Shown one piece after another: positions 7,026 through 14,825 of a DNA stretch of 16,044 nucleotides. Within the stretch, counting starts at the first letter, position 1. The number at the start of each line of letters is the position of its first letter. Source of the stretch: an uncultured Eubacteriales bacterium (GTDB taxonomy: Bacteria > Bacillota > Clostridia > Lachnospirales > Lachnospiraceae); assembly GCA_900321145.1 (NCBI GenBank), contig ONVB01000157.1:1-16044 (forward strand), given 5' to 3'. The translations under genes were made by a program, and so were the position numbers. The notes beneath the pieces are model-generated. The model did not search any database and was not told the DNA's origin. It was given only the letters and a program-made list of their open reading frames with translations.

Positions 7026-10000
7026 ATGCTGAAGCCGGTCAACAGAATTAAAGAGAGACTTACCGACTCCAACCGAGGCTTCAAGGAGCGCGTGTTTTTG
7101 CTGCTCACACTCGTTACTGATGTTGTGGCGATTCTTGCGCTTGTAGGTGATATATTTCTGGGAGAGAATGAGGTTGAGATCGTAGCGCTTATCGTGACCA
7201 TAGTCTGTATTCCTTTCATAACTCTGGTGGCGGTGAAGACAAATAAGGTGTCGCTGGCAGCAATATTAGTCGTGGCCGGACTTTGCTTTGTGCTGCTTCC
7301 CATACTGTTCTACTTCGGTGGAGGGGCTGAAGGCGGAGGCGTAATCTGGATAGTGTTCACCTATCTGTATGCCGGACTTGTTCTGAGCGGAAAGTGGAAG
7401 GGAGTGGCGCTTGCTATCCTTACCATCGAGTCCTGTGGTTTTTATCTTCATGCTTATTTTACTCCGCGTCTTATCCGTCAGCACTCCAGAAGGGAATTCT
7501 ATGTGGACGCACTTATTTCCATCATCCTGGTGGGTATTATTTGCTGTATGATGGTCTGGTTTGAGGAGTGGCTCTACGGCGAGGAGAATAAGCGTGCCAA
7601 GGAGGAGACAAAGAAGGTTGAAGAGATGCGGCGGGCGCAGAGCCGTTTCTTCTCGAGCATGAGCCATGAGATAAGGACTCCGATCAATTCCATTTTGGGC
7701 TTAAATGAGATCATTCTCCGTCAGGAGGACGCATCCGAGGAGATAGTAAAGGATGCAGAAAATATCCGCGGTGCAGGCAAGATGCTTTTGGCCCTTGTGA
7801 ACGATATCCTCGACCTTTCGAAGATCGAAGCCGACAAGATGGATATAGTGTCAGTTAACTACGATCTCGGAGATATGGTCTCCGAGATAGTGAATATGAT
7901 CTGGCTGCTTGCCGAGCAGAAGGGACTTGAGTTTAAGGTTGAGGTGGATCCCTCTACTCCGGCAGGGCTGTTCGGCGATGAGGTGCGCATCAAGCAGATC
8001 TTGGTCAACATACTTAACAATGCCGTAAAGTATACCAAGGAAGGCTCGGTAACCTTCCATATACAGGCCGAGGAGATTCAGGGGGAGAGAGTCCATATGC
8101 TTTTCTCGGTCACGGACACCGGCGTGGGCATAAAGCAGGATGCGATCCCTTACCTCTTCGATGCATTTAAGAGGACGGACGAGGAGAGGAATACGGGCAT
8201 AGAAGGAACCGGCCTCGGACTTTCCATAGTCAAGCAGCTTGTGGATCTTATGGGCGGCGAGATCACGGTAAACAGCGTATATACCCAGGGCTCGAGCTTT
8301 GTGGTATCACTCTGGCAGGGCGTTGCCGGAGAGGCAAAGGTAGGAAATATAAATATAACCAATTACGGCAGCAGGATGCGGGAAGGAAGATATGTATCGG
8401 CATTTACGGCTCCCGACGCCAAGCTGCTTATAGTGGATGATAACGAGATGAACCTCGAGGTGGAGAAGAAGCTTCTCGCCGGTACCGGGATTCATGTCGA
8501 TACCGCGTTGAGCGGAGAGGAAGCGCTTGCCAGAACCATCAATGACCGCTATGACATCATCTTTATGGATCACCTGATGCCGGAGATGGACGGAATAGAG
8601 TGTATGCAGAGCATAAGACGTCAGATAGGCGGTCTTAATAATCATGTTCCGATCATAGTGCTCACGGCAAATGCCGGAGGAGAGAACAGGGTGCTCTATG
8701 AAAAGAGCGGCTTCGACGGGCATTTAGTCAAGCCTGTGTCGGGGCATCAGCTTGAGGAATGCCTGCTTGAGTACCTTCCGGAGGAGAAGGTATCCATGAC
8801 CGAGGGAAGGCATATGGCACTTTCGGGAGTGACTACCGCCGATGCCTACAGCAAGAAGCTGTCGATCGCTATCGCGACCAACAGCATGAGCGATCTTCCT
8901 GACAATGTCATAAAGAATTGTCAAATAGATATAATCCCGTTCAAGCTTTCCTTTAACGGAAAGACCTACTATGACCGTATAGAGGCGAGTACGGACGAAC
9001 TGGTGCGCTATATGAATGAGGGGGTTGATTTCGACATAGCCCCGCCGTCGGTGGAGGAGTTTGAGGAATTCTTCGCGAAGGAGATAAAGAAGGCACATCA
9101 TGTGATATACATATCTCTTGCGGGAAGCGTGAGCCATGAGTATGAAAATGCCTGTATGGCCGCGCGTGCGTACGGAAATGTGACCATATTCCACTCCGGC
9201 ACCAATTCCGGCGCTGTCGGAATGCTTGCGCTCCTTGCCTATAAGCTGTCCTCGCAGGGTAAAACCACGGAAAATATAATCGAAGCTCTCGGTGAGATGA
9301 AGAAGAACATAAGATGCACCTTTATGACGGATGATATCATATTCCTTTCGAGAAGAGGCATGCTGAACAGGGGCATCTACCGTCTTATGCATATCTTTTC
9401 GCTCAAGCCTATGGTGGTCATGAGTGATAATAAGCTTACGGTCAGAAGGTTCTTCGTGGGTGAGCTTGAGGAAAGCTATGAGAAGTACATAGATGCGATA
9501 CTGTCGAAGAAAACCGATCCCGATCTCGACCTGTGTTTCGTGTCTCATCCGGCACTTCCCGAGCATACGTTAAATCGCATAAAAGAGATGATAAGCGCAC
9601 GCAAACCATTTTCCAGGATCGTGTTCCAGAAGTCCTCGGGTGCAAATGCATTAAGCTGCGGAAGCGGCGCTCTAAGCATATCCTTTGTAAAGAACGGCGG
9701 AAACGCTGCGGAGATCTCCGGTATGTTCGTCCAGGAGCCGGCGGAGAAGGAGGATATAACCTATGTAGCTCAGGAGCCGGCGGAGAAGGAGGATATAATC
9801 TATGCCGATCATGAGCCGGCAGAGGTTACGGAAGCAAAGAAGGAAAAGAAGTGGTATGATGAGATAGCGGGCATCGATCCGGCAACCGCGCTCACGTACT
9901 GCAGTTCGGAGGATGACTTAAGGGACATCCTGAAGACATTTCATATGTCCGTGACTTCGAAGGCGGATGAGATAGAACGCTGCTATAAGGCTGACGACTG

Positions 10001-10442
10001 GGATAATTATGTAATAAAGGTACATGCGTTAAAGAGCACATCCAAGCTTATCGGAGCCAATGAGCTTTCACAGCTCGCAAAGACACTTGAATTTGCGGGC
10101 AAGGAGAAGAATATCGGGCTTATCAGGGAGAAGACAGATAAGCTGCTTGAGGATTACAGGGCGTTCAAGCAGATACTTGAACCCTTCGCTGAGAAGAAGC
10201 TGCCTGAGAAAGAGCAGGTGAGCTTCGATGCGGACAGGGTTTCGGAGCTCCTTGACGAGCTTGCGACTGCCATGAGAGAGCTTGATATGGACATTGCGGA
10301 TTCTGTGGTAAGCAGACTGTCGGAGTACGAGTGCCCGCCGGAATTCGCCGGGAAGCTTAAGCTTATAAAAGACGCGGTGATGAATGTGGATGATGAGGAA
10401 GCGATAAAGTATATCGAAGAGGCACGCGGCCTACTGCAGTAA
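7026..10442 (+). CDS. Multi-domain phosphorelay kinase: 6 TM - HisKA/HATPase - receiver - DegV-like - Hpt
   Basis: This 1138-residue protein packs an entire phosphorelay and a DegV fold into one chain. About six TM segments fall between 23 and 182. The H-box has His214 (SHEIRTP). The ATPase domain shows Asn332, DTGVG at 364-368 and GTGLGLS at 394-400. The receiver (about 465-588) has Asp471/Asp472, acceptor Asp515, Thr547 and Lys569. Residues about 611-891 match the DegV family, whose characterised members (FakB) bind fatty acids: TNSMSDLP near 618-625, PPSVEEF, ISLAGSVSHEY, FLSRRGMLNR and a late GSGAL. A repeated QEPAEKEDI linker (903-933) leads to an Hpt domain with His1000 (HALKSTSKLIGA) and a helical tail. 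GGGAGG at 7011-7016 is 9 nt from the ATG at 7026 but only 3 nt from a GTG at 7020 that overlaps the previous stop, so I prefer 7026. The fatty-acid-sensing role is inferred from fold only. Confidence 0.9.
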   Translation: MLKPVNRIKERLTDSNRGFKERVFLLLTLVTDVVAILALVGDIFLGENEVEIVALIVTIVCIPFITLVAVKTNKVSLAAILVVAGLCFVLLPILFYFGGGAEGGGVIWIVFTYLYAGLVLSGKWKGVALAILTIESCGFYLHAYFTPRLIRQHSRREFYVDALISIILVGIICCMMVWFEEWLYGEENKRAKEETKKVEEMRRAQSRFFSSMSHEIRTPINSILGLNEIILRQEDASEEIVKDAENIRGAGKMLLALVNDILDLSKIEADKMDIVSVNYDLGDMVSEIVNMIWLLAEQKGLEFKVEVDPSTPAGLFGDEVRIKQILVNILNNAVKYTKEGSVTFHIQAEEIQGERVHMLFSVTDTGVGIKQDAIPYLFDAFKRTDEERNTGIEGTGLGLSIVKQLVDLMGGEITVNSVYTQGSSFVVSLWQGVAGEAKVGNINITNYGSRMREGRYVSAFTAPDAKLLIVDDNEMNLEVEKKLLAGTGIHVDTALSGEEALARTINDRYDIIFMDHLMPEMDGIECMQSIRRQIGGLNNHVPIIVLTANAGGENRVLYEKSGFDGHLVKPVSGHQLEECLLEYLPEEKVSMTEGRHMALSGVTTADAYSKKLSIAIATNSMSDLPDNVIKNCQIDIIPFKLSFNGKTYYDRIEASTDELVRYMNEGVDFDIAPPSVEEFEEFFAKEIKKAHHVIYISLAGSVSHEYENACMAARAYGNVTIFHSGTNSGAVGMLALLAYKLSSQGKTTENIIEALGEMKKNIRCTFMTDDIIFLSRRGMLNRGIYRLMHIFSLKPMVVMSDNKLTVRRFFVGELEESYEKYIDAILSKKTDPDLDLCFVSHPALPEHTLNRIKEMISARKPFSRIVFQKSSGANALSCGSGALSISFVKNGGNAAEISGMFVQEPAEKEDITYVAQEPAEKEDIIYADHEPAEVTEAKKEKKWYDEIAGIDPATALTYCSSEDDLRDILKTFHMSVTSKADEIERCYKADDWDNYVIKVHALKSTSKLIGANELSQLAKTLEFAGKEKNIGLIREKTDKLLEDYRAFKQILEPFAEKKLPEKEQVSFDADRVSELLDELATAMRELDMDIADSVVSRLSEYECPPEFAGKLKLIKDAVMNVDDEEAIKYIEEARGLLQ
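9732..9824 (+). repeat. 39-bp in-frame tandem repeat in the DegV-Hpt linker
   Basis: Two nearly identical 39-bp units (9732-9770 and 9771-9809) and a 15-bp partial third (9810-9824) encode QEPAEKEDITYVA, QEPAEKEDIIYAD and HEPAE. The first 28 bp of units one and two are identical, so the duplication is recent. The acidic, proline-containing product is likely a flexible spacer between the DegV-like and Hpt domains. Confidence 0.95.
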
Positions 10443-10495
10443 AAACGATAATAAATCAGCTGCTGATACTATCGCAGCATAATGAGGTGATAAAG

Positions 10496-10861
10496 ATGGC
10501 GGACAGAAAAAGAGTTCTTGTGGTTGATGATGACGGTCTGATGCTCAGAAATACAAAGAAACTGCTGGAAGGTACTTATGATGTATCGATTGCCAATTCG
10601 GGCTTAAAGGTATTGACAAGCCTTGAAAAAAACAGGGCCGACCTTATCCTACTTGACTATGAGATGCCGGAGTGCAACGGGGCACAGACCTTAGAGCTCA
10701 TAAGGGAAAGTGAGGAGTATGCGGACATACCGGTTGTATTCCTTACGGGTCTTGGCAGTGAGCAGAATATCCGGACCATACTCAGCCTGAAGCCGGCGGG
10801 TTATCTCATGAAACCGCCCGAACCGCAGACATTGCTTGCAAAGATAAGAGAATTGATCTAA
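10496..10861 (+). CDS. Stand-alone CheY-like response regulator
   Basis: This 121-residue protein is a single receiver domain with no output domain. The acidic pocket is Asp11/Asp12 (with Asp13), the phospho-acceptor is Asp54 in LLDYEMP, and Thr84 and Lys106 (MKPP) complete the switch residues. It follows the DegV-Hpt kinase gene by 53 nt, so it is a natural acceptor for phosphate from the Hpt His1000 or a shuttle between the two kinases of the operon. GAGGTGA (10484-10490) is well placed for the ATG at 10496. A GTG at 10487 would lie inside that ribosome binding site and is rejected. The stop codon is part of the terminator stem. It could act by binding a partner protein, as CheY and Spo0F do. 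Confidence 0.93.
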   Translation: MADRKRVLVVDDDGLMLRNTKKLLEGTYDVSIANSGLKVLTSLEKNRADLILLDYEMPECNGAQTLELIRESEEYADIPVVFLTGLGSEQNIRTILSLKPAGYLMKPPEPQTLLAKIRELI

Positions 10862-10905
10862 CTAAAAAATACGGCGGCTGATAAGCCGCCGTATTTTTCA
10901 GTTAG
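10858..10905. terminator. Bidirectional intrinsic terminator between convergent operons
   Basis: AAAAATACGGCGGCT (10865-10879) pairs perfectly with AGCCGCCGTATTTTT (10884-10898) around a 4-nt loop. After one mismatch the pairing continues with CTAACT (10858-10863) against AGTTAG (10900-10905). With A-tracts on one side and T-tracts on the other it works on both strands, ending the phosphorelay operon from the left and the sugar operon from the right. Confidence 0.95.
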
Positions 10906-10913
10906 CTGTCAGA

Positions 10914-11729
10914 TCAAAGTCCTAATGTTGAGAAGGCTTTTGCCAGGCCGTCCTCGTCCACGGACGGGCATACCATGTCAGCCATTTCCTTGAGAGCTTC
11001 GGCGCCGTTAGCCATGCAGACAGAGGTGCCGACTGTCTCTATCATCTCCAGGTCGTTCATGCTGTCTCCGAAGCCGATGGTGTCTTCGATGCCGAGTCCG
11101 AAATGCTCGGCCACAAGCCTGACGCCCTTACCCTTGTCAAAGGCCCTGTTGACAAGCTCGCCGTTTATGCAGCTGTGAGCCTTGACCTCCTGTACCACGA
11201 AGGAGAAATCCTTCTCCAAAAGCTTTCTTGCTTCATCGAGCTGTTTTGGTTCGGTGCACATCACTACCACCTTGTAGATGGGGCTGCCGTCGTATTCCTT
11301 CATAGGTTTAATGCCGAGGTTTTCAGAGAGGGCCTTGCGCCAGCGCTCGATCTCGCTGTTTCCTTCGGGCTGATCTTTGAGAAAATCGTCCATATTGTCG
11401 TCGCCCCAGGAGCCGTCCTTTGCTTCTATGGTACAGAAGACTCCGTTTTTATGGAGCACATCAAGGGCGGTGTCTCTCTGCTCGTTTGTCATGGGGCAGT
11501 CGAAGAGGACTTCGTCACCTACCGTTATATATCCGCCGCTGCTTCCAACGACTCCGTCGAAACCGTATTTTAACAGTGGTTTAAGCATATCAAGATTGCG
11601 GCCTGTGCAAAGGAAGACCTTGTTGCCTTTGGCCTGAGTCATCTTGATAGCGTAAAGAGCGCTGTCGGGCGGTACATTTTCACCGGCGCGGGTTAAGGTA
11701 CCGTCTATATCAAGAAAAATGAGTTTCAT
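10914..11729 (-). CDS. Cof-type HAD-IIB phosphatase
   Basis: This 271-residue cytosolic protein is a haloacid dehalogenase-type phosphatase of the Cof/YidA subfamily, whose members dephosphorylate sugar phosphates and related metabolites with a phospho-aspartate intermediate. Motif I is FLDIDGT with nucleophile Asp7 and acid/base Asp9, motif II is CTGR (Thr42), motif III Lys199, and motif IV GFGDSMNDLEM with Asp222 and Asp226. The IIB cap lies between motifs II and III (about 85-185). The start at 11729 puts the beta-strand MKLIFLDIDGT at the N-terminus as usual, 2 nt after the LacI stop. A longer frame to 11846 would overlap LacI and has no family match. As the last gene of the amylosucrase-LacI operon it may dephosphorylate the imported sugar phosphate or a product. 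The substrate is not deducible from the motifs. Confidence 0.9.
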   Translation of the reverse strand: MKLIFLDIDGTLTRAGENVPPDSALYAIKMTQAKGNKVFLCTGRNLDMLKPLLKYGFDGVVGSSGGYITVGDEVLFDCPMTNEQRDTALDVLHKNGVFCTIEAKDGSWGDDNMDDFLKDQPEGNSEIERWRKALSENLGIKPMKEYDGSPIYKVVVMCTEPKQLDEARKLLEKDFSFVVQEVKAHSCINGELVNRAFDKGKGVRLVAEHFGLGIEDTIGFGDSMNDLEMIETVGTSVCMANGAEALKEMADMVCPSVDEDGLAKAFSTLGL

Positions 11730-11731
11730 AT

Positions 11732-12715
11732 CTATATCGATCCCCTTTCTATGATCTCGTAGCCGAGCCTTATCTGACTTATGGCCATGCTGCTGTCGTC
11801 TGCATTTATCATGGAATCTATGAGCTTGACGGCCGTTTCTCCGCACTGCTCGAAGAAGAGTCTGACTGTTGTGAGCTGTGGTGAGGTCACGCGGCCTGCG
11901 ACGCTGTTGCCTATTCCGGCTATGGATACATCCTCGGGGATGCGCTTGCCTGCCTCCTTTAAGGCCAGCATGGCGCCGAGGGCCATGGTATCCGTTGCGC
12001 AGAGTACACCGTCTATATTCCTGTGCTTTTTCATAAGCTCCTGCATGGTTGAGTAGCCGTTGTCCAACTCAAAACCGGATATCGCATAAACAAGGTCGGA
12101 TGTCTTGAGTCCGGCCTCCTCTATGGCTTTCAAGACTCCGCGATAACGTGACTTACCGACTGCGGCGTCTTCCTCTATCGCGCCTATGTAAGCTATATGC
12201 TTTCTTTTCTTAAGCATAAGTCCTGCCAACTCGCGCATGGCGTTGTAGTCATCGTAGTATACGCAGGGTATACCAGTAAAAGACTGGCCTGTTACTACTA
12301 TGGGAATACGGCAGTTTGTGATGACGGTATTCAGGTGCGGGGTCATAGTGGTCCCCATAAGGATTATGCCTTCCATGCCGCCGCGTTCCATTGCATTTAT
12401 ATAATAAGCTTCGCGGTTTGTGTCACCGTCGGCACAGGCGAGTATCATGGTCTGTTCGGTCCTGTTGAGACCGCTTGCTATACCGTGCATAAGGTGGGAG
12501 AGCGAATCAGAGTGTATCTTGGGTACTATCACTCCTATCTGTCTGCTTTTTCCCGTACGCATGCTCGAGGCAGTGGGGTTTGGTATATATTTGTGCTCTT
12601 CCACTACCTTGCTTATCAAAGCTCTTTTTTCTTCGGAAAGAGAACCGCCATTGAAATACCTGCTTACTGCCGCGGCGGAAACCCCCGCTTCATGTGCTAT
12701 ATCTTTTATGGTCAT
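11732..12715 (-). CDS. LacI-family transcriptional repressor of the sugar locus
   Basis: This 327-residue regulator has the standard LacI layout. A helix-turn-helix at about 2-26 (TIKDIAHEAGVSAAAVSRYF) and a hinge at about 47-60 (PNPTASSMRTGKSRQ, with Met where the minor-groove Leu usually sits) are followed by a periplasmic-binding-protein-like effector domain from IGVIVP near 62 to the end. GGAG 9 nt before the ATG at 12715 supports the start. It lies 27 nt after the amylosucrase-family gene and 2 nt before the HAD gene. The obvious targets are the two identical operators at 14668-14683 and 14826-14841, so it would repress its own operon and the divergent PTS gene until a sugar or sugar phosphate binds. 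The resemblance is to ScrR-like sucrose repressors, but the effector is inferred from the neighbours. Confidence 0.94.
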   Translation of the reverse strand: MTIKDIAHEAGVSAAAVSRYFNGGSLSEEKRALISKVVEEHKYIPNPTASSMRTGKSRQIGVIVPKIHSDSLSHLMHGIASGLNRTEQTMILACADGDTNREAYYINAMERGGMEGIILMGTTMTPHLNTVITNCRIPIVVTGQSFTGIPCVYYDDYNAMRELAGLMLKKRKHIAYIGAIEEDAAVGKSRYRGVLKAIEEAGLKTSDLVYAISGFELDNGYSTMQELMKKHRNIDGVLCATDTMALGAMLALKEAGKRIPEDVSIAGIGNSVAGRVTSPQLTTVRLFFEQCGETAVKLIDSMINADDSSMAISQIRLGYEIIERGSI

Positions 12716-12742
12716 AATCAGATTCTCCGTTAATAGTGTTTT

Positions 12743-14590
12743 TTAAAACTCCGTTAAAAGCCATTTGAAACCATAGCCCGGAATGAGAACGCCTTTGGCC
12801 TGTTCAAGCTCGCCGGTTATCAGATTGATATACTCTTCATTTTCGTTTATCCATGCGGTTTCGGGCGAGTCGTTGAAGTTGAAGAGTGCTATAAGCTTCT
12901 GGCCTTTGTAGTAGCGCCCTATGCCGAGTATATGATCGTTCCATGTCTCGACGATCCAGGTGTCTGCGGCATTTTCGAAGACTCTATGCTTTGCGCGAAG
13001 CTTTGTCAATGTATTGATGGAAGTAAATATCCTGTTTTCACGGGTATTTTTCTTCTTTCTGTTCGCAACGCTCTTCCAGTTAAGGTCTCCGCGATGGAGA
13101 TACCTGCTGTCGTCCTTCTTGTGCGGATCGGCATGATAAGTATAATCATTGAGCTGGCCTATCTCATCGCCGCTGTAAAGAACAGGTATACCGCTCTGGG
13201 AGAGCAAAAAAGCATGGAGCATGATATCGAGTTCTATGGAGCGGTCAAGCTTTTCGGCATTTCTTTCATACTCGGCGGCTTCTATACCGCATAAAGAAGC
13301 GGTAGTGCCGCAGAGTCTCGCATCCTTAAGCTTCGGGTCGTCATTATAAAGCTCGCCTCTTCCGTCGCAGCCGTATATCTTACCGGACAGACAGTCGTTC
13401 AAGAACTTTTTGTGTGCGGCTTCCTCCATGCCGAACTGCTTTAAGAAGTCGTAATCAAGTCCCCAGCCGATGTCGTCATGGCATCTTAGGTAGTTGAGAA
13501 AGACATACTGTTTCGGCAGCGCGAATACAGTGCCGAGCTGATGCTTCATTAGCCTTACATCCTTTGTGGCTACGGTATGCCAGGTGCTTGCCATGGTTGT
13601 AACATTGTAGAGCATATGACACTCCGGCTTTTCGACCGAACCGAAGTAAGGAACAACCTTGGACGGTTCCATTACGACCTCGCCGAGAAGCAGGGTGCCG
13701 GGGCACACTATCTCTGCAGCGATACGCATAATACGTACAAGGGAGTGCACCTGCGGCAGGTTGCGGCAGGTGGTGTGAAGCTCTTTCCATACATAAGGAA
13801 CTGCATCAAGTCTAATGATGTCCACGCCCTGATTACACAGGAAGAGCATATTTGCCGTCATATCGTTGAAGACGGTGGGGTTGTGGTAGTTTAAGTCCCA
13901 TTGATAGGGATAAAAGGTGGTCATGACGACCTTGCCTGCTTCGGGACACCAGGAGAAGTTGCCGGGTGCGGTCTGCGGGAAAACCTGAGGGACTGTCTTC
14001 TCGTACTCGTTTGGTTCGTCCCAGTTGTCATAGAAGAAGTACCTGTCCTGGTATTCCTTTTCGCCTGCCCTTGCGCGGCTCGCCCACTCGTGGTCCTCGC
14101 TGGTATGATTCATAACGAAATCGAGACATACGCTCATGCCGCGGCTGTGGCAATCTGCCGAAAGCTCGGCCAAGTCTTTCATGGTTCCGAGCTTCGGCTG
14201 AACCTTTCTGAAATCGGATACGGCATAGCCGCCGTCGCTTCGTCCTGCCGGACTTTCCAAGAGCGGCATAAGGTGTACATAGTTCACACCGCATTCCTGC
14301 AGATAATCAAGGTGTTTTTTTACGCCCTTTAAGTTACCTGCAAAGCAGTTGGTGTACATGAGCATGCCGAGCATCTCGTTGCCGGTGAACCAGTCCCTTA
14401 CCACATCGCGGGCTTCGTCCCACATCTTAAGCTCTTTGCTTCTTTCGCTGTAATAAGTATAGAGCATATCGATAAAGTAGTCAAAGGCCCTCATATCATT
14501 GTTGTAAAGCTCGCAGTAGAGCCATTTTACCTCGTCGTAATAAACAGAGAGTCTGTCGTTAAAGGTTTTGTCACGTTCTTTTCTTTCCAT
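12743..14590 (-). CDS. Amylosucrase-family enzyme (GH13_4)
   Basis: This 615-residue cytosolic enzyme closely follows the Neisseria amylosucrase pattern. An N-terminal helical domain (about 1-65) is followed by the (beta/alpha)8 barrel beginning MLGMLMYTNCFAGNL, then DGGYAVSDF, DFVMNHTSEDHEW, FNPYQWDLNY-like FYPYQWDLNY, and a C-terminal beta domain. Catalytic residues by motif are nucleophile Asp262 (RLDAV), acid/base Glu304 (LGEVV) and transition-state stabiliser Asp372 (CHDDIGW). Asp119 and Arg496 correspond to the amylosucrase salt bridge that closes the glucose pocket. Amylosucrases use sucrose to make alpha-1,4-glucan and fructose; relatives only hydrolyse sucrose. The start is ATG 14590 with GGGAGAAAG just upstream. 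The frame is open to an ATG at 14689, but that codon overlaps the -10 box and the operator, so it cannot be translated from the identified promoter. It is the first gene of the operon with LacI and HAD. Confidence 0.92.
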   Translation of the reverse strand: MERKERDKTFNDRLSVYYDEVKWLYCELYNNDMRAFDYFIDMLYTYYSERSKELKMWDEARDVVRDWFTGNEMLGMLMYTNCFAGNLKGVKKHLDYLQECGVNYVHLMPLLESPAGRSDGGYAVSDFRKVQPKLGTMKDLAELSADCHSRGMSVCLDFVMNHTSEDHEWASRARAGEKEYQDRYFFYDNWDEPNEYEKTVPQVFPQTAPGNFSWCPEAGKVVMTTFYPYQWDLNYHNPTVFNDMTANMLFLCNQGVDIIRLDAVPYVWKELHTTCRNLPQVHSLVRIMRIAAEIVCPGTLLLGEVVMEPSKVVPYFGSVEKPECHMLYNVTTMASTWHTVATKDVRLMKHQLGTVFALPKQYVFLNYLRCHDDIGWGLDYDFLKQFGMEEAAHKKFLNDCLSGKIYGCDGRGELYNDDPKLKDARLCGTTASLCGIEAAEYERNAEKLDRSIELDIMLHAFLLSQSGIPVLYSGDEIGQLNDYTYHADPHKKDDSRYLHRGDLNWKSVANRKKKNTRENRIFTSINTLTKLRAKHRVFENAADTWIVETWNDHILGIGRYYKGQKLIALFNFNDSPETAWINENEEYINLITGELEQAKGVLIPGYGFKWLLTEF

Positions 14591-14667
14591 ATTCTTTCTC
14601 CCGAGATCCGTTCCGGCGCAGCCGGAGGATATTCCATACATACTGACCACAATAATTGAAAGCGCCG

Positions 14668-14683
14668 TGTAATCGTTTTCAAA
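14668..14683. promoter_or_regulatory. LacI/cre-type operator at the amylosucrase promoter
   Basis: TGTAATCGTTTTCAAA is identical to the site at 14826-14841. Its first 14 bases fit the Bacillus cre consensus TGWAANCGNTNWCA at every position, with the central CG typical of LacI-family operators. It begins 6 bp downstream of the leftward -10 box and should overlap the transcription start, an ideal repression site. It may be bound by the local LacI protein, by CcpA, or by both. Confidence 0.9.
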
Positions 14684-14687
14684 TTGC

Positions 14688-14716
14688 ATTATAACGCTTC
14701 AAGGTCTTTTTTTCAA
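14688..14716 (-). promoter_or_regulatory. Leftward sigma-A promoter of the amylosucrase-LacI-HAD operon
   Basis: On the minus strand TTGAAA (14716-14711) and TATAAT (14693-14688) are separated by 17 bp. Transcription should start near 14681, inside the operator, giving a leader of about 90 nt before ATG 14590. Confidence 0.88.
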
Positions 14717-14786
14717 GGAGATATTTTACATTATTTGGTGAAAAATAGCATATTTTACGGAAAATTCAACTTTTTTTCATTGGTTA

Positions 14787-14815
14787 TTGACAATTGCGAA
14801 TCTCTGTGGTAGTAT
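14787..14815 (+). promoter_or_regulatory. Rightward sigma-A promoter of the PTS gene
   Basis: A consensus TTGACA (14787-14792) and TAGTAT (14810-14815) have a 17-bp spacer, and TG at 14807-14808 gives an extended -10. A/T tracts just upstream (14760-14780) may act as an UP element. Transcription should begin near 14822, immediately before the operator. Confidence 0.9.
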
Positions 14816-14825
14816 GAAAACACAT

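Noticed and set aside
8724..9566. Minus-strand open frame of 280 codons opposite the DegV-like region
   Set aside because: The translation is low in recognisable domains and rich in His/Arg as expected of an antisense shadow; the sense frame is a convincing protein.
9533..9814. Plus-strand open frame of 93 codons inside the DegV-Hpt kinase gene
   Set aside because: It is out of frame within a well supported coding region and has no motifs. Its repeated ending only reflects the 39-bp tandem repeat.
11730..11846. N-terminal extension of the HAD phosphatase to 11846
   Set aside because: The extra 39 residues overlap the LacI gene in another frame and look random. The family start MKLIFLDIDGT fits ATG 11729.
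14721..14758. Direct repeat of ATATTTTAC in the A/T-rich gap between the divergent promoters (14721-14729 and 14750-14758)
   Set aside because: Nine A/T-rich bases repeated in an A/T-rich spacer can easily occur by chance, and no regulator is suggested by them.
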